Shown here: piece by piece, positions 1-6,310 of the stretch
Layout of the letters: every line of letters starts with the position of its first letter
Numbering within the stretch: position 1 is the first letter of the stretch
The notes under the pieces: generated by a model
Database searches by the model: none
The model's input: the letters and a program-made list of their open reading frames with translations, nothing else
Told to the model about the DNA's origin: nothing
Assembly: GCA_011620705.1 (NCBI GenBank)
Contig: WOYR01000115.1
Span: 1,620-9,659, forward strand
Direction of reading: 5' to 3'
Source of the DNA: Microbacteriaceae bacterium
Lineage (GTDB): Bacteria > Actinomycetota > Actinomycetes > Actinomycetales > Microbacteriaceae
Length of the DNA stretch: 8,040 nucleotides
Made by a program: the position numbers and the translations under genes

Positions 1-1022
<1,022 letters not shown>

Positions 1023-1169
1023 GGCCCGTCTCCTTCTGCTTGTGGCCCGCGGGCTGCGATGTGCAGAGTGCGTGGCCGGATGATGCGCCCATAGGCTGCC
1101 GCTCCGGCTCCGACCGATGATGCAAGGTCGAGGCGTTCGTGACAGGGCCGGTGTTGCTCGGTAGTTGCG

Positions 1170-1192
1170 ACGCTATGCCCGGGCTCCGACAT
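1170..1192 (-). promoter_or_regulatory. RecA-NDp / PafBC-type promoter motif upstream of recA
   Basis: On the minus strand ATGTCGGAG (1192-1184) is followed by exactly 8 nt and then TAGCGT (1175-1170). The mycobacterial LexA-independent damage promoter, RecA-NDp, bound by PafBC, has the remembered consensus TTGTCRGTG-N8-TAN3T. Here 7 of the 9 upstream positions match, the spacing is exact and the -10-like element fits TAN3T. The predicted start is near 1163, giving a leader of about 140 nt. The match is seen in the sequence. Activity and PafBC dependence are inferred. Confidence 0.55.
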
Positions 1193-1249
1193 TTCGCGGG
1201 AGCGACGGGCATCTTGTTCACAACTCGTCTTCGAACGACGCTGTTGAGG

Positions 1250-1279
1250 ATACTAGCTGATATCCGAATGGATGTTCGA
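1250..1279 (-). promoter_or_regulatory. Putative recA promoter overlapping the SOS box
   Basis: TCGAAC (1279-1274) could serve as a weak -35 element. It is followed by an 18-nt spacer and TAGTAT (1255-1250) as a -10 element. The expected start is near 1243, about 220 nt before the recA ATG. The -35 element coincides with the left half of the LexA box, so bound LexA would block polymerase. Base matches alone are modest. The coincidence with the operator is what makes this a promoter candidate. Confidence 0.45.
1264..1279 (-). promoter_or_regulatory. LexA-binding SOS box of recA
   Basis: On the minus strand the 16-mer TCGAACATCCATTCGG matches the Gram-positive/actinobacterial SOS operator TCGAAC-N4-GTTCGA at 10 of 12 specified positions. 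The left half is perfect and the right half has two mismatches. It lies 241 bp upstream of the recA start codon. LexA control of recA is well established in the phylum, and position and orientation fit that role. Confidence 0.72.
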
Positions 1280-1311
1280 GATAGCTGTCGACGGCGTGTC
1301 GCCCGCACGCG

Positions 1312-1338
1312 CCCCGCGAAAGCCCGCGCTTTCCGGGG
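1312..1338 (-). terminator. Second hairpin downstream of the DUF3046 gene, no U-tract
   Basis: CCCCG plus GAAAG pairs with CTTTC plus CGGGG around a 6-nt loop, with a single unpaired base at 1317. This gives a 10-bp GC-rich stem. It follows the 1350-1375 hairpin by 11 nt and, like it, has no run of T after it on the minus strand. It may back up termination of DUF3046 transcripts before the recA promoters begin, or stabilise the 3' end. The fold is visible; the function is inferred. Confidence 0.45.
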
Positions 1339-1349
1339 CTCTCGACGCT

Positions 1350-1375
1350 GAAAGTACGCGAAAGCGCGTACTTTC
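1350..1375 (-). repeat. Perfect 11-bp hairpin 3' of the DUF3046 gene, GTAC-core palindrome family
   Basis: GAAAGTACGCG (1350-1360) and CGCGTACTTTC (1365-1375) are exact reverse complements around a 4-nt loop, 19 nt past the stop codon of the DUF3046 gene. The 13-mer CGTACTTTCGCGG at 1367-1379 recurs exactly at 6292-6304 in the palindromes downstream of rnj, so this is a member of a small repeat family. It could act as an intrinsic terminator without a U-tract, as is often proposed in actinobacteria. Confidence 0.6.
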
Positions 1376-1394
1376 GCGGGAGGGTGGGAGGGGG

Positions 1395-1619
1395 TCAGCC
1401 GCGCGGAGGCTTCGGCCGTCCTGCCCCGTGCCAGCGCTGCGGAGGCACCTCCTGCGCGGCGCAGACCGCGAACCAGACCTCGCGCGCGGGCACACCGGCG
1501 GCGAGCGCCTCATCCGGCGTGCGATTGCCGAGCGCGACGACCACCACATCGCGGCGCAGCACGCGTCCGAATGCGCCGAACTCCTCCGCGACGGCGAGCT
1601 CGAACTCCGACAGCTTCAT
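1395..1619 (-). CDS. DUF3046 family protein
   Basis: This 74-residue protein resembles the small DUF3046 family found next to recA in actinobacteria, such as the Rv2738c type in Mycobacterium tuberculosis. Recognisable features are the start MKLSEF, a TPDEAL segment (34-39), the REVWFAVC block (46-53, with Trp49 and Cys53) and a conserved RW at 62-63. A Pro/Arg/Gly-rich tail follows. No signal peptide or membrane segment is visible, so it should be cytoplasmic. The family's function is unknown. Only its fixed position beside recA and clgR hints at a stress or repair link, which is inference. The ATG has no clear ribosome-binding site but has a TANNNT element exactly 6 nt upstream. The gene sits between the clgR terminator and a pair of hairpins, so it is probably transcribed alone. 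Confidence 0.85.
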   Translation of the reverse strand: MKLSEFELAVAEEFGAFGRVLRRDVVVVALGNRTPDEALAAGVPAREVWFAVCAAQEVPPQRWHGAGRPKPPRG

Positions 1620-1625
1620 GGATCC

Positions 1626-1631
1626 AACCTA
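1626..1631 (-). promoter_or_regulatory. -10 element placing transcription start at the DUF3046 ATG (leaderless)
   Basis: TAGGTT (1631-1626) is followed by GGATCC and then the ATG at 1619. A TANNNT box 6 nt before the start codon would put +1 on the A of ATG, giving a leaderless mRNA. This fits the poor Shine-Dalgarno sequence. No good -35 hexamer is visible. A promoter is expected here because a terminator lies only about 70 nt upstream. Confidence 0.45.
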
Positions 1632-1686
1632 GCCAGCGCGGGCGGCCCGCGCCGCGGACGAGGTGGTGCGGGTATTCGACCGCATG

Positions 1687-1716
1687 AGAAAAGGCCCCGG
1701 GCACGAGGCCCGGGCC
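1687..1716 (-). terminator. Rho-independent terminator of clgR
   Basis: On the minus strand GGCCCGGGC (1716-1708), loop CTCGT, and GCCCGGGGCC (1702-1693) form a strong GC stem with one bulged base, immediately followed by TTTT (1692-1689) and CTC. It begins 11 nt after the clgR stop codon. This is the only hairpin in the window with a proper T-run, and it separates clgR from the DUF3046 gene. Confidence 0.88.
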
Positions 1717-1727
1717 GTCTCGAATCT

Positions 1728-2036
1728 CTAGCGGATCACGAGATCCGCGTCGAACTCCGCGACCAGTTCGTCGGGGAGCGTGTCGGGTACCGTCGTCACG
1801 CCTTCGATGATCGCAAGGCGTTCGCCCACCTCGCGCATGATCACCGAGATGGGCGTGTCGAGAGCATCGGCGACCGATGCCAGGATCTCCGAGCTGGCCT
1901 CCTTCTGGCCTCGCTCCACCTCGCTCAGATAGCCGAGAGCCACGCTCGCACGGCCCGCCACCTGACGCAGGGTCATCGCCTTCTGCAGACGGAAGTCACG
2001 GAGAACATCGCCGATTTCCTGACGTACCAGAACCAT
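1728..2036 (-). CDS. clgR: ClgR-type XRE-family transcriptional regulator
   Basis: This 102-residue protein carries one Cro/C1 helix-turn-helix near the N-terminus (residues about 10-65). TLRQVAGRA (22-30) is the first helix of the motif and LGYLSEVERG (34-43) holds the recognition helix, followed by KEASSEIL. That pattern, with the small size and the position between cinA/pgsA and recA, matches ClgR (Rv2745c type). ClgR activates clpP/clpC and other proteolysis or stress genes and often its own gene. The ATG at 2036 has a strong ribosome-binding site, AAGGAGG, 5 nt upstream. A TAG stop leads straight into a rho-independent terminator, so the unit is likely monocistronic. The C-terminus ends DADLVIR. 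The Ala-Ala-type ending that makes some ClgR proteins Clp substrates is not seen. A closely related PopR-like XRE regulator is the main alternative. Confidence 0.87.
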   Translation of the reverse strand: MVLVRQEIGDVLRDFRLQKAMTLRQVAGRASVALGYLSEVERGQKEASSEILASVADALDTPISVIMREVGERLAIIEGVTTVPDTLPDELVAEFDADLVIR

Positions 2037-2055
2037 GGTGTCCTCCTTCTCTCAC

Positions 2056-2087
2056 TCCGACCGGATCCGATCGGTGGTTCCGACCGG
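2056..2087 (-). repeat. Direct repeats and nested palindromes in the clgR leader
   Basis: The plus-strand 9-mer TCCGACCGG occurs at 2056-2064 and again at 2079-2087, 23 bp apart. Between them lie two overlapping 8-bp palindromes, CGGATCCG (2062-2069) and CCGATCGG (2067-2074). The cluster lies between the candidate promoter and the clgR ribosome-binding site. It could be an operator or an mRNA structure. It does not fit the remembered ClgR box, so its role is open. Confidence 0.4.
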
Positions 2088-2094
2088 GGCGATC

Positions 2095-2123
2095 ACCCTA
2101 ACCCAGTCGATACGCAAACTCTA
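2095..2123 (-). promoter_or_regulatory. Candidate clgR promoter
   Basis: TAGAGT (2123-2118), a 17-nt spacer and TAGGGT (2100-2095) form a weak sigma-70-like promoter, with a start expected near 2088 and a leader of about 52 nt. The 147-bp gap 2037-2183 is more AT-rich than its surroundings, as expected for a control region. Only 3 of 6 bases match at -35. An ECF sigma-factor promoter is possible, but I found no well-spaced GGAAC/CGTT pair. Confidence 0.3.
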
Positions 2124-2183
2124 AATCGTGCCACCGGGAACTTTCCTGTGACAACACCACATGTAACGAGATCGAAACGCCCG

Positions 2184-2696
2184 CTATTCCGCGAGCAGCT
2201 CGAGCGCGAACATCAGCGATCCGGCGACAGCGGCCCACCGGATGGATGCCCGGTCACCGGCCAGCATGAGGCCCTTGGCCTCGAGGCGGTCCCCGAGCGC
2301 GACCCCGATCCACACCTCGCCGACGGGATGCCCGTCCTGCTGGTCCGGTCCTGCGACCCCCGTCGTGGCGAGCCCGAGGTCGGCCGGCGCCCCGTCACGG
2401 CCCGCCAGGCGGCGCGCCCCCTCGGCCATCTGCATGGCCACCTCTGGGTCGATCGGGCTGCGCTCGGCGAGCAGCTCGGCGTCGACGCCGAGCAGGGTCG
2501 ACTTGAGGTCGGTGGCGTAGGCCACCACTCCGCCGCGCACGACGGCCGAAGCGCCGGGCACGCTCACCAGCTCGGCGACCACGAGACCGCCGGTCAGCGA
2601 CTCGGCGACGGCGATCGTCATCCGTCGCTCCGTCAGTTCGGCGATCAGCCGCACCGCGAGTTCGTGCGCGCCTTGCGCATCGGGGGACGCCGGCAC
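2184..2696 (-). CDS. pncC: CinA C-terminal-domain protein, NMN amidohydrolase (PncC type)
   Basis: This is a stand-alone CinA C-terminal domain. The family deamidates nicotinamide mononucleotide to nicotinate mononucleotide in pyridine nucleotide salvage. Using the GTG at 2696 the protein has 170 residues, the normal length for the isolated domain. It shows TIAVAESLTGG near residue 30, with the conserved Ser/Thr, then VPGASAVVRGGVVAYA, LLGVDAELL and EVAMQMAEGAR. It continues with LGLATTGVAGP and VGEVWIGVA, in the order typical of the family. The N-terminal molybdopterin-binding-like half of full CinA is absent. The frame stays open far upstream into pgsA, but GTG 2696 is preferred: it begins 2 nt after the pgsA stop and has GGAG 5 nt before it. 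The gene is the last of the ftsK-pgsA-pncC operon. No terminator with a T-run follows. Confidence 0.9.
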   Translation of the reverse strand: MPASPDAQGAHELAVRLIAELTERRMTIAVAESLTGGLVVAELVSVPGASAVVRGGVVAYATDLKSTLLGVDAELLAERSPIDPEVAMQMAEGARRLAGRDGAPADLGLATTGVAGPDQQDGHPVGEVWIGVALGDRLEAKGLMLAGDRASIRWAAVAGSLMFALELLAE

Positions 2697-2698
2697 GG

Positions 2699-3364
2699 CT
2701 ACTCCGGCAGCTCGACCCGTTTGACGCGCCCGACCTTCCAGGCCTGAACCAGGTATTCGATGCCGCTGATCACGGTCAGCACGAGCGCGAGCACGAGCAG
2801 CACGGCGTTGACCCAGTTGATCCACTGCCCGAGGAACTGCCAGAGCGGGAAGAGCGCGAAGGAGATCGCCACCGCCTGCACCACGGTCTTGACCTTGCCG
2901 AGCCAGGATGCCGCGATCACCCGGTCGCGCAGCGCGATGAAGCGGAACACCGTGATGCCGATCTCGCGCACCAGGATCACGATCGTGATCCACCACGGGA
3001 TCTCGCCCAGGACCGACAGCACGAGCAGCGCGCCGCCGGTGAGCACCTTGTCGGCGATGGGGTCGATGATCTTGCCCAGGTCGGTGACGAGGTTGCGCTG
3101 ACGGGCGAGCAGCCCGTCGACGGAATCGGTGACGATCGCGAAGACGAAGAGCACAGCGGCGATGTACCGGAGGTAGCCGTCGCGACCGGCGTCCTCGAGG
3201 AGCAGCACGATGAAGACCGGCGCCAGCAGGATCCGGACCACGGTGACGATGTTGGCGATGTTGCCGGCGCTGGCGGTGCTCTCGCCCTTGGCGACGACAC
3301 GGCCCCTCATCGGATTGACCCGCGGAGCGCCCGGTTCGGCGGAGGAATCGGCGGAACCGGCCAT
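2699..3364 (-). CDS. pgsA: CDP-diacylglycerol--glycerol-3-phosphate phosphatidyltransferase (PgsA)
   Basis: This 221-residue integral membrane enzyme belongs to the CDP-alcohol phosphatidyltransferase family. It is expected to transfer phosphatidyl from CDP-diacylglycerol to glycerol-3-phosphate, the committed step to phosphatidylglycerol and cardiolipin. The signature D-x2-DG-x2-AR-x8-G-x3-D-x3-D is complete: Asp80, Asp83-Gly84, Ala87-Arg88, Gly97, Asp101 and Asp105. Several hydrophobic segments flank it (about 37-57, 66-79, 107-135, 163-180 and 185-205). Residues 1-30 are a polar tail before the first helix. The ATG at 3364 has AGGGAG 6 nt upstream and starts 3 nt after the ftsK stop, so translation is probably coupled. 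A later Met19 start is possible but has less support. The family also contains phosphatidylinositol-phosphate synthases, so substrate is inferred from this locus, where pgsA is usual. Confidence 0.92.
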   Translation of the reverse strand: MAGSADSSAEPGAPRVNPMRGRVVAKGESTASAGNIANIVTVVRILLAPVFIVLLLEDAGRDGYLRYIAAVLFVFAIVTDSVDGLLARQRNLVTDLGKIIDPIADKVLTGGALLVLSVLGEIPWWITIVILVREIGITVFRFIALRDRVIAASWLGKVKTVVQAVAISFALFPLWQFLGQWINWVNAVLLVLALVLTVISGIEYLVQAWKVGRVKRVELPE

Positions 3365-3367
3365 GCG

Positions 3368-6142
3368 CTACTCCCTGCCGGTCAGCCGCCAGGCGTCCTC
3401 GTCCGAGGCGCCGTCCTGCTCAGGATATCCGCTCGTCACGCCGGCAACGGGATCGTTGTCCAAACCTCCAGCCTGCTGCCCGCTCGGCCGTCCAGCGCTC
3501 AGCGCCTTCGACGACGGGGACGGGCCGCCGCGCAGCCGCGCGAGCACCTCCGGCAGCTGCTCGGGGGTCACCAGCACGTCCCGTGCCTTGGAGCCCTCGC
3601 TCGGCCCGACGATCTCGCGCGACTCGAGCAGATCCATCAGCCGTCCTGCCTTGGCGAAGCCGACCCGGAGTTTGCGCTGCAGCATCGAGGTCGAGCCGAA
3701 CTGGGTGCTGACGACCAGCTCCGCCGCCTGCAGCAGCACCTCGAGGTCGTCGCCGATGTCGCCGTCGACCTCCTTCTTCTCGACGACCGCCGCGACATCC
3801 TCGCGGTACTCGGGTCGAGCCTGCTCGGTGACATGGCTGACGACTGCGTGGATCTCGTCCTCGGTGACCCACGCGCCCTGCACCCGGATCGCCTTCGAGG
3901 CGCCCATCGGCAGGAACAGGCCGTCGCCCTGGCCGATCAGCTTGTCGGCGCCCGGCTGGTCCAGGATGACGCGGCTGTCGGTCATGCTCGACACCGCGAA
4001 GGCCAGCCGGCTGGGCACGTTGGCTTTGATGAGGCCGGTGACGACATCCACGCTCGGACGCTGCGTGGCGAGCACCAGGTGGATGCCGCTGGCCCGCGCC
4101 AGCTGCGTGATGCGCACGATGGAGTCCTCGACGTCGCGCGGGGCCACCATCATCAGGTCGGCGAGCTCGTCGACGACCACGAGCAGGTAGGGATACGGCG
4201 CCAGCACCCGCTCGGAGCCGGCGGGCAGCACGATCTCGTTCGCCAGCACGGCCCGGTTGAAGTCGTCGATGTGGCGGAAGCCGAACGACGCGAGGTCGTC
4301 GTACCGCATGTCCATCTCCTTCACGACCCACTGCAGCGCCTCCGCAGCCTTCTTCGGGTTCGTGATGATGGGCGTGATCAGGTGCGGCACGCCCTGGTAC
4401 GCGGCCAGCTCGACGCGTTTCGGGTCGATCAGCACCATCCGCACCTCTGCGGGCTTGGCGCGCATCAGCACGCTCGTGATCATCGAGTTGATGAAGCTCG
4501 ACTTGCCGGAGCCGGTCGCGCCCGCCACCAGCAGGTGCGGCATCTTGGCGAGGTTCGCCACGACGAAGCCGCCCTCGACGTCCTTGCCGAGGCCGATCGT
4601 CATCGGGTGCACGCTCTTGGATGCGGCGCCCGAGCGCAGCACGTCGCCCAGCGAGACGATCTCGCGGTCCTTGTTCGGGATCTCGATGCCGATCGCGCTC
4701 TTGCCCGGGATCGGGGACAGGATGTTGACCTCGTTGCTGGCGACCGCGTATGCGATGTTCTTGGCCAGCGCCGTCACCCGCTCTACCTTGACCCCGTGCC
4801 CGAGTTCGATCTCGTACCGGGTGACGCTCGGGCCGCGGCTGAAGCCGGTGACGCGCGCATCCACCTGGAACTGGCTCAGCACGCTGGTGATGGCGGCGAT
4901 CACCTCGTCGTTGGCGGGCGTCTTGGCCTTGGGCGGCGTTCCGGCGCTGAGGATGGATGCGGCGGGCAGCCGGTACGGCCGGCGGGCAGGACTCGGCCGC
5001 CGGGTCGGAACCGCGGGTGCTCCGGAGTCCGCGAACTCGCCGGCGGCCCCGCGCTCGCCCGCGCTGCCGAAGCCGGGGAGCGCGGCCGCGCCGTCATCGC
5101 GCAAGCCGGTCGCGCCCGCATCCACTTCGCCGGTGAATCGCTTGACGGCGTCCTCGGCGCGCACCAGCTCTTCGAGCAGCTCGATGTCGAAGTCCTCGGT
5201 CTTGCCGTAGTCGATGATGTCTGTCGGCTGCTCGGCCGCCGATGAATCGGCGCTGACCACCGGCGAGTCGAACGCCGGCTCGGTGTTCTTCGGCTTGCCA
5301 CGGCGCCACCATGGCATCGACGACGGGTCGTCGAGCTCCAGGCCGAGGTCGCTGAGCGAGCCGAACTCCTGGGAGTCGGCGGCGGCCTTCTCGCGCACCT
5401 CGGGGGCCTGGGCGCCGAACAGGTAGGCGTAGAGCTCGCGCAGGCGCCAGCCGATCCGATTGGGCGGCGTCTTGGTCATGATGAAGATCGACAGGAGCAG
5501 GAAGCCGCCGAAGATCACGACCGCCAGCCAGCCGGCGTTGACCGAGACGAAGGGCGCTCCGACGATCCAGCCGACGATGCCGCCGCCGCCGGCCAGTGCG
5601 ACAGCGCCGGCCTGGGGCTGCGGATGGCCGCCGAAGACATGGCTCAGTCCTGCGATCGTCGTGAGCATGATGGCGAGCCCGATGCCGAGCCGGGTGTTGT
5701 CGTGCACGGTCGCCGGATGCCGGAACAGCCACACCGCGAGCGCCAGCATGATCACCGGCAGCGCGAAGGCCACCCGGCCGAACAGCCCGCCGAAGGTGTA
5801 CGCGTCGAGGGAGATCGCGACGTCGCTGCCGGGCATGAACCACTCGACGACGGCGCCGACGACGGTCAGCACGACGAGGAAGAACGGGACGCCGTCTCTG
5901 CGCTCATCCTTGGCGAGGGTCTCCTTGCCGAACAGGCGCGCTGCTCCCCCGACGATGTGCGCGAGCCCGAGCCAGGCGACGCTCAGCAGACCGGGTTGGT
6001 CGTCGGCGATCGCACCCCTGGGCGACGCAGCCTTGGCCGGGTACTTCCTGGTGCGCTGGGCGCTCGTCGCGTTGCGCGCGCCCGAGCCGCGCGAGGTGCT
6101 CGTGCGGGCGCGCTGGTTCGACGACCGGGTGCTGGTGGCCAT
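3368..6142 (-). CDS. ftsK: FtsK/SpoIIIE DNA translocase
   Basis: FtsK is a septum-located hexameric ATPase that pumps chromosomal DNA during division and supports dimer resolution. The 924-residue protein starts with an Arg/Ser/Thr-rich cytoplasmic tail (1-45). Four or five membrane segments follow at about 86-103, 120-141, 152-172 and 180-222, then a charged and Ala/Pro-rich linker (about 240-400). This linker is much shorter than in E. coli and in the usual actinobacterial range. The motor has alpha/beta regions from about 410, Walker A GATGSGKS at 541-548, Walker B LLVVVDE at 653-659, and LARASGIHLVLATQRPSVDV. The DNA-reading gamma winged helix is at about 798-858 (TSMLQRKLRVGFAKAGRLMD). 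A 55-residue Ser/Gly/Asp-rich tail follows. The ATG at 6142 lacks a ribosome-binding site but has TACCGT 6 nt upstream, suggesting a leaderless start. It is the first gene of an ftsK-pgsA-pncC operon. Confidence 0.96.
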   Translation of the reverse strand: MATSTRSSNQRARTSTSRGSGARNATSAQRTRKYPAKAASPRGAIADDQPGLLSVAWLGLAHIVGGAARLFGKETLAKDERRDGVPFFLVVLTVVGAVVEWFMPGSDVAISLDAYTFGGLFGRVAFALPVIMLALAVWLFRHPATVHDNTRLGIGLAIMLTTIAGLSHVFGGHPQPQAGAVALAGGGGIVGWIVGAPFVSVNAGWLAVVIFGGFLLLSIFIMTKTPPNRIGWRLRELYAYLFGAQAPEVREKAAADSQEFGSLSDLGLELDDPSSMPWWRRGKPKNTEPAFDSPVVSADSSAAEQPTDIIDYGKTEDFDIELLEELVRAEDAVKRFTGEVDAGATGLRDDGAAALPGFGSAGERGAAGEFADSGAPAVPTRRPSPARRPYRLPAASILSAGTPPKAKTPANDEVIAAITSVLSQFQVDARVTGFSRGPSVTRYEIELGHGVKVERVTALAKNIAYAVASNEVNILSPIPGKSAIGIEIPNKDREIVSLGDVLRSGAASKSVHPMTIGLGKDVEGGFVVANLAKMPHLLVAGATGSGKSSFINSMITSVLMRAKPAEVRMVLIDPKRVELAAYQGVPHLITPIITNPKKAAEALQWVVKEMDMRYDDLASFGFRHIDDFNRAVLANEIVLPAGSERVLAPYPYLLVVVDELADLMMVAPRDVEDSIVRITQLARASGIHLVLATQRPSVDVVTGLIKANVPSRLAFAVSSMTDSRVILDQPGADKLIGQGDGLFLPMGASKAIRVQGAWVTEDEIHAVVSHVTEQARPEYREDVAAVVEKKEVDGDIGDDLEVLLQAAELVVSTQFGSTSMLQRKLRVGFAKAGRLMDLLESREIVGPSEGSKARDVLVTPEQLPEVLARLRGGPSPSSKALSAGRPSGQQAGGLDNDPVAGVTSGYPEQDGASDEDAWRLTGRE

Positions 6143-6148
6143 GGCGTC

Positions 6149-6154
6149 ACGGTA
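6149..6154 (-). promoter_or_regulatory. -10 element placing transcription start at the ftsK ATG (leaderless)
   Basis: TACCGT (6154-6149) is followed by GACGCC and then the ftsK ATG. This is the same TANNNT-N6-ATG layout seen at the DUF3046 gene. There is no purine-rich ribosome-binding site in front of the ATG, consistent with a leaderless mRNA. No clear -35 sequence is visible. Confidence 0.4.
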
Positions 6155-6231
6155 CCGGGAGGGCAGAGCGTGAGCCGGGAGGCGGCGCGGAGAGTCAGCA
6201 GAGCGTGGTGGATCGCTGCGAGCGACCCCTG

Positions 6232-6305
6232 CTCTCGCCGGCGAGAGTACGCACTTATCCGTACTCTCGCCGCCGAGAGCACGCAGTTATCCGTACTTTC
6301 GCGGC
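6232..6305 (-). repeat. Tandem palindromes between rnj and ftsK, possible terminator pair
   Basis: GCGAGAGTACG (6241-6251) and CGTACTCTCGC (6260-6270) form a perfect 11-bp stem around an 8-nt loop. A second copy of the 28-nt core, 6243-6270, lies at 6275-6302 with 25 of 28 bases identical. It forms a weaker hairpin (6272-6305). CTCTCGCCGGCGAGAG (6232-6247) is itself a 16-bp palindrome, so arms can pair in more than one way. The array begins 6 nt after the rnj stop and has no T-run. It probably ends the rnj transcript. The 13-mer CGTACTTTCGCGG is shared exactly with the hairpin at 1350-1375. Confidence 0.7.
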
Positions 6306-6310
6306 GAGGG

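Noticed and set aside
1228..1247. A second SOS box around TTCGAACGACGCTGTT
   Set aside because: The GAAC half is good, but the GTT half is at the wrong spacing and lacks the trailing C, so it does not fit GAAC-N4-GTTC.
1376..1394. G-rich tract resembling an FtsK-orienting sequence (GGGNAGGG)
   Set aside because: The run reads GGGAGGG without the intervening base, and a single near-match in a G-rich stretch is not evidence.
2137..2155. PafBC-type motif upstream of clgR (TTGTCACAG)
   Set aside because: The first part matches 7 of 9 positions, but no TAN3T element occurs 8 nt later, unlike the recA site.
1272..2747. A 491-codon open frame on the plus strand
   Set aside because: It runs antisense through the DUF3046 gene, clgR and pncC, and its translation is Arg/His/Asp-rich with no family resemblance. 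The minus-strand genes have clear motifs and ribosome-binding sites, so this is a GC-driven shadow frame.
2697..2996. N-terminal extension of the CinA-domain frame to 270 residues
   Set aside because: The added 100 residues lie wholly inside pgsA in another frame and resemble nothing. GTG 2696 has a ribosome-binding site and gives the normal domain length.
3210..5245. Long plus-strand open frames opposite pgsA and ftsK
   Set aside because: They are complementary-strand shadows of strongly motif-supported genes, with biased Ser/Arg/Thr or His/Asp/Arg composition and no ribosome-binding site evidence.
6243..6302. CRISPR-like direct repeats
   Set aside because: Only two imperfect palindromic copies lie almost end to end, with no spacer of useful length and no cas genes. 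They are better explained as hairpins at a gene 3' end.
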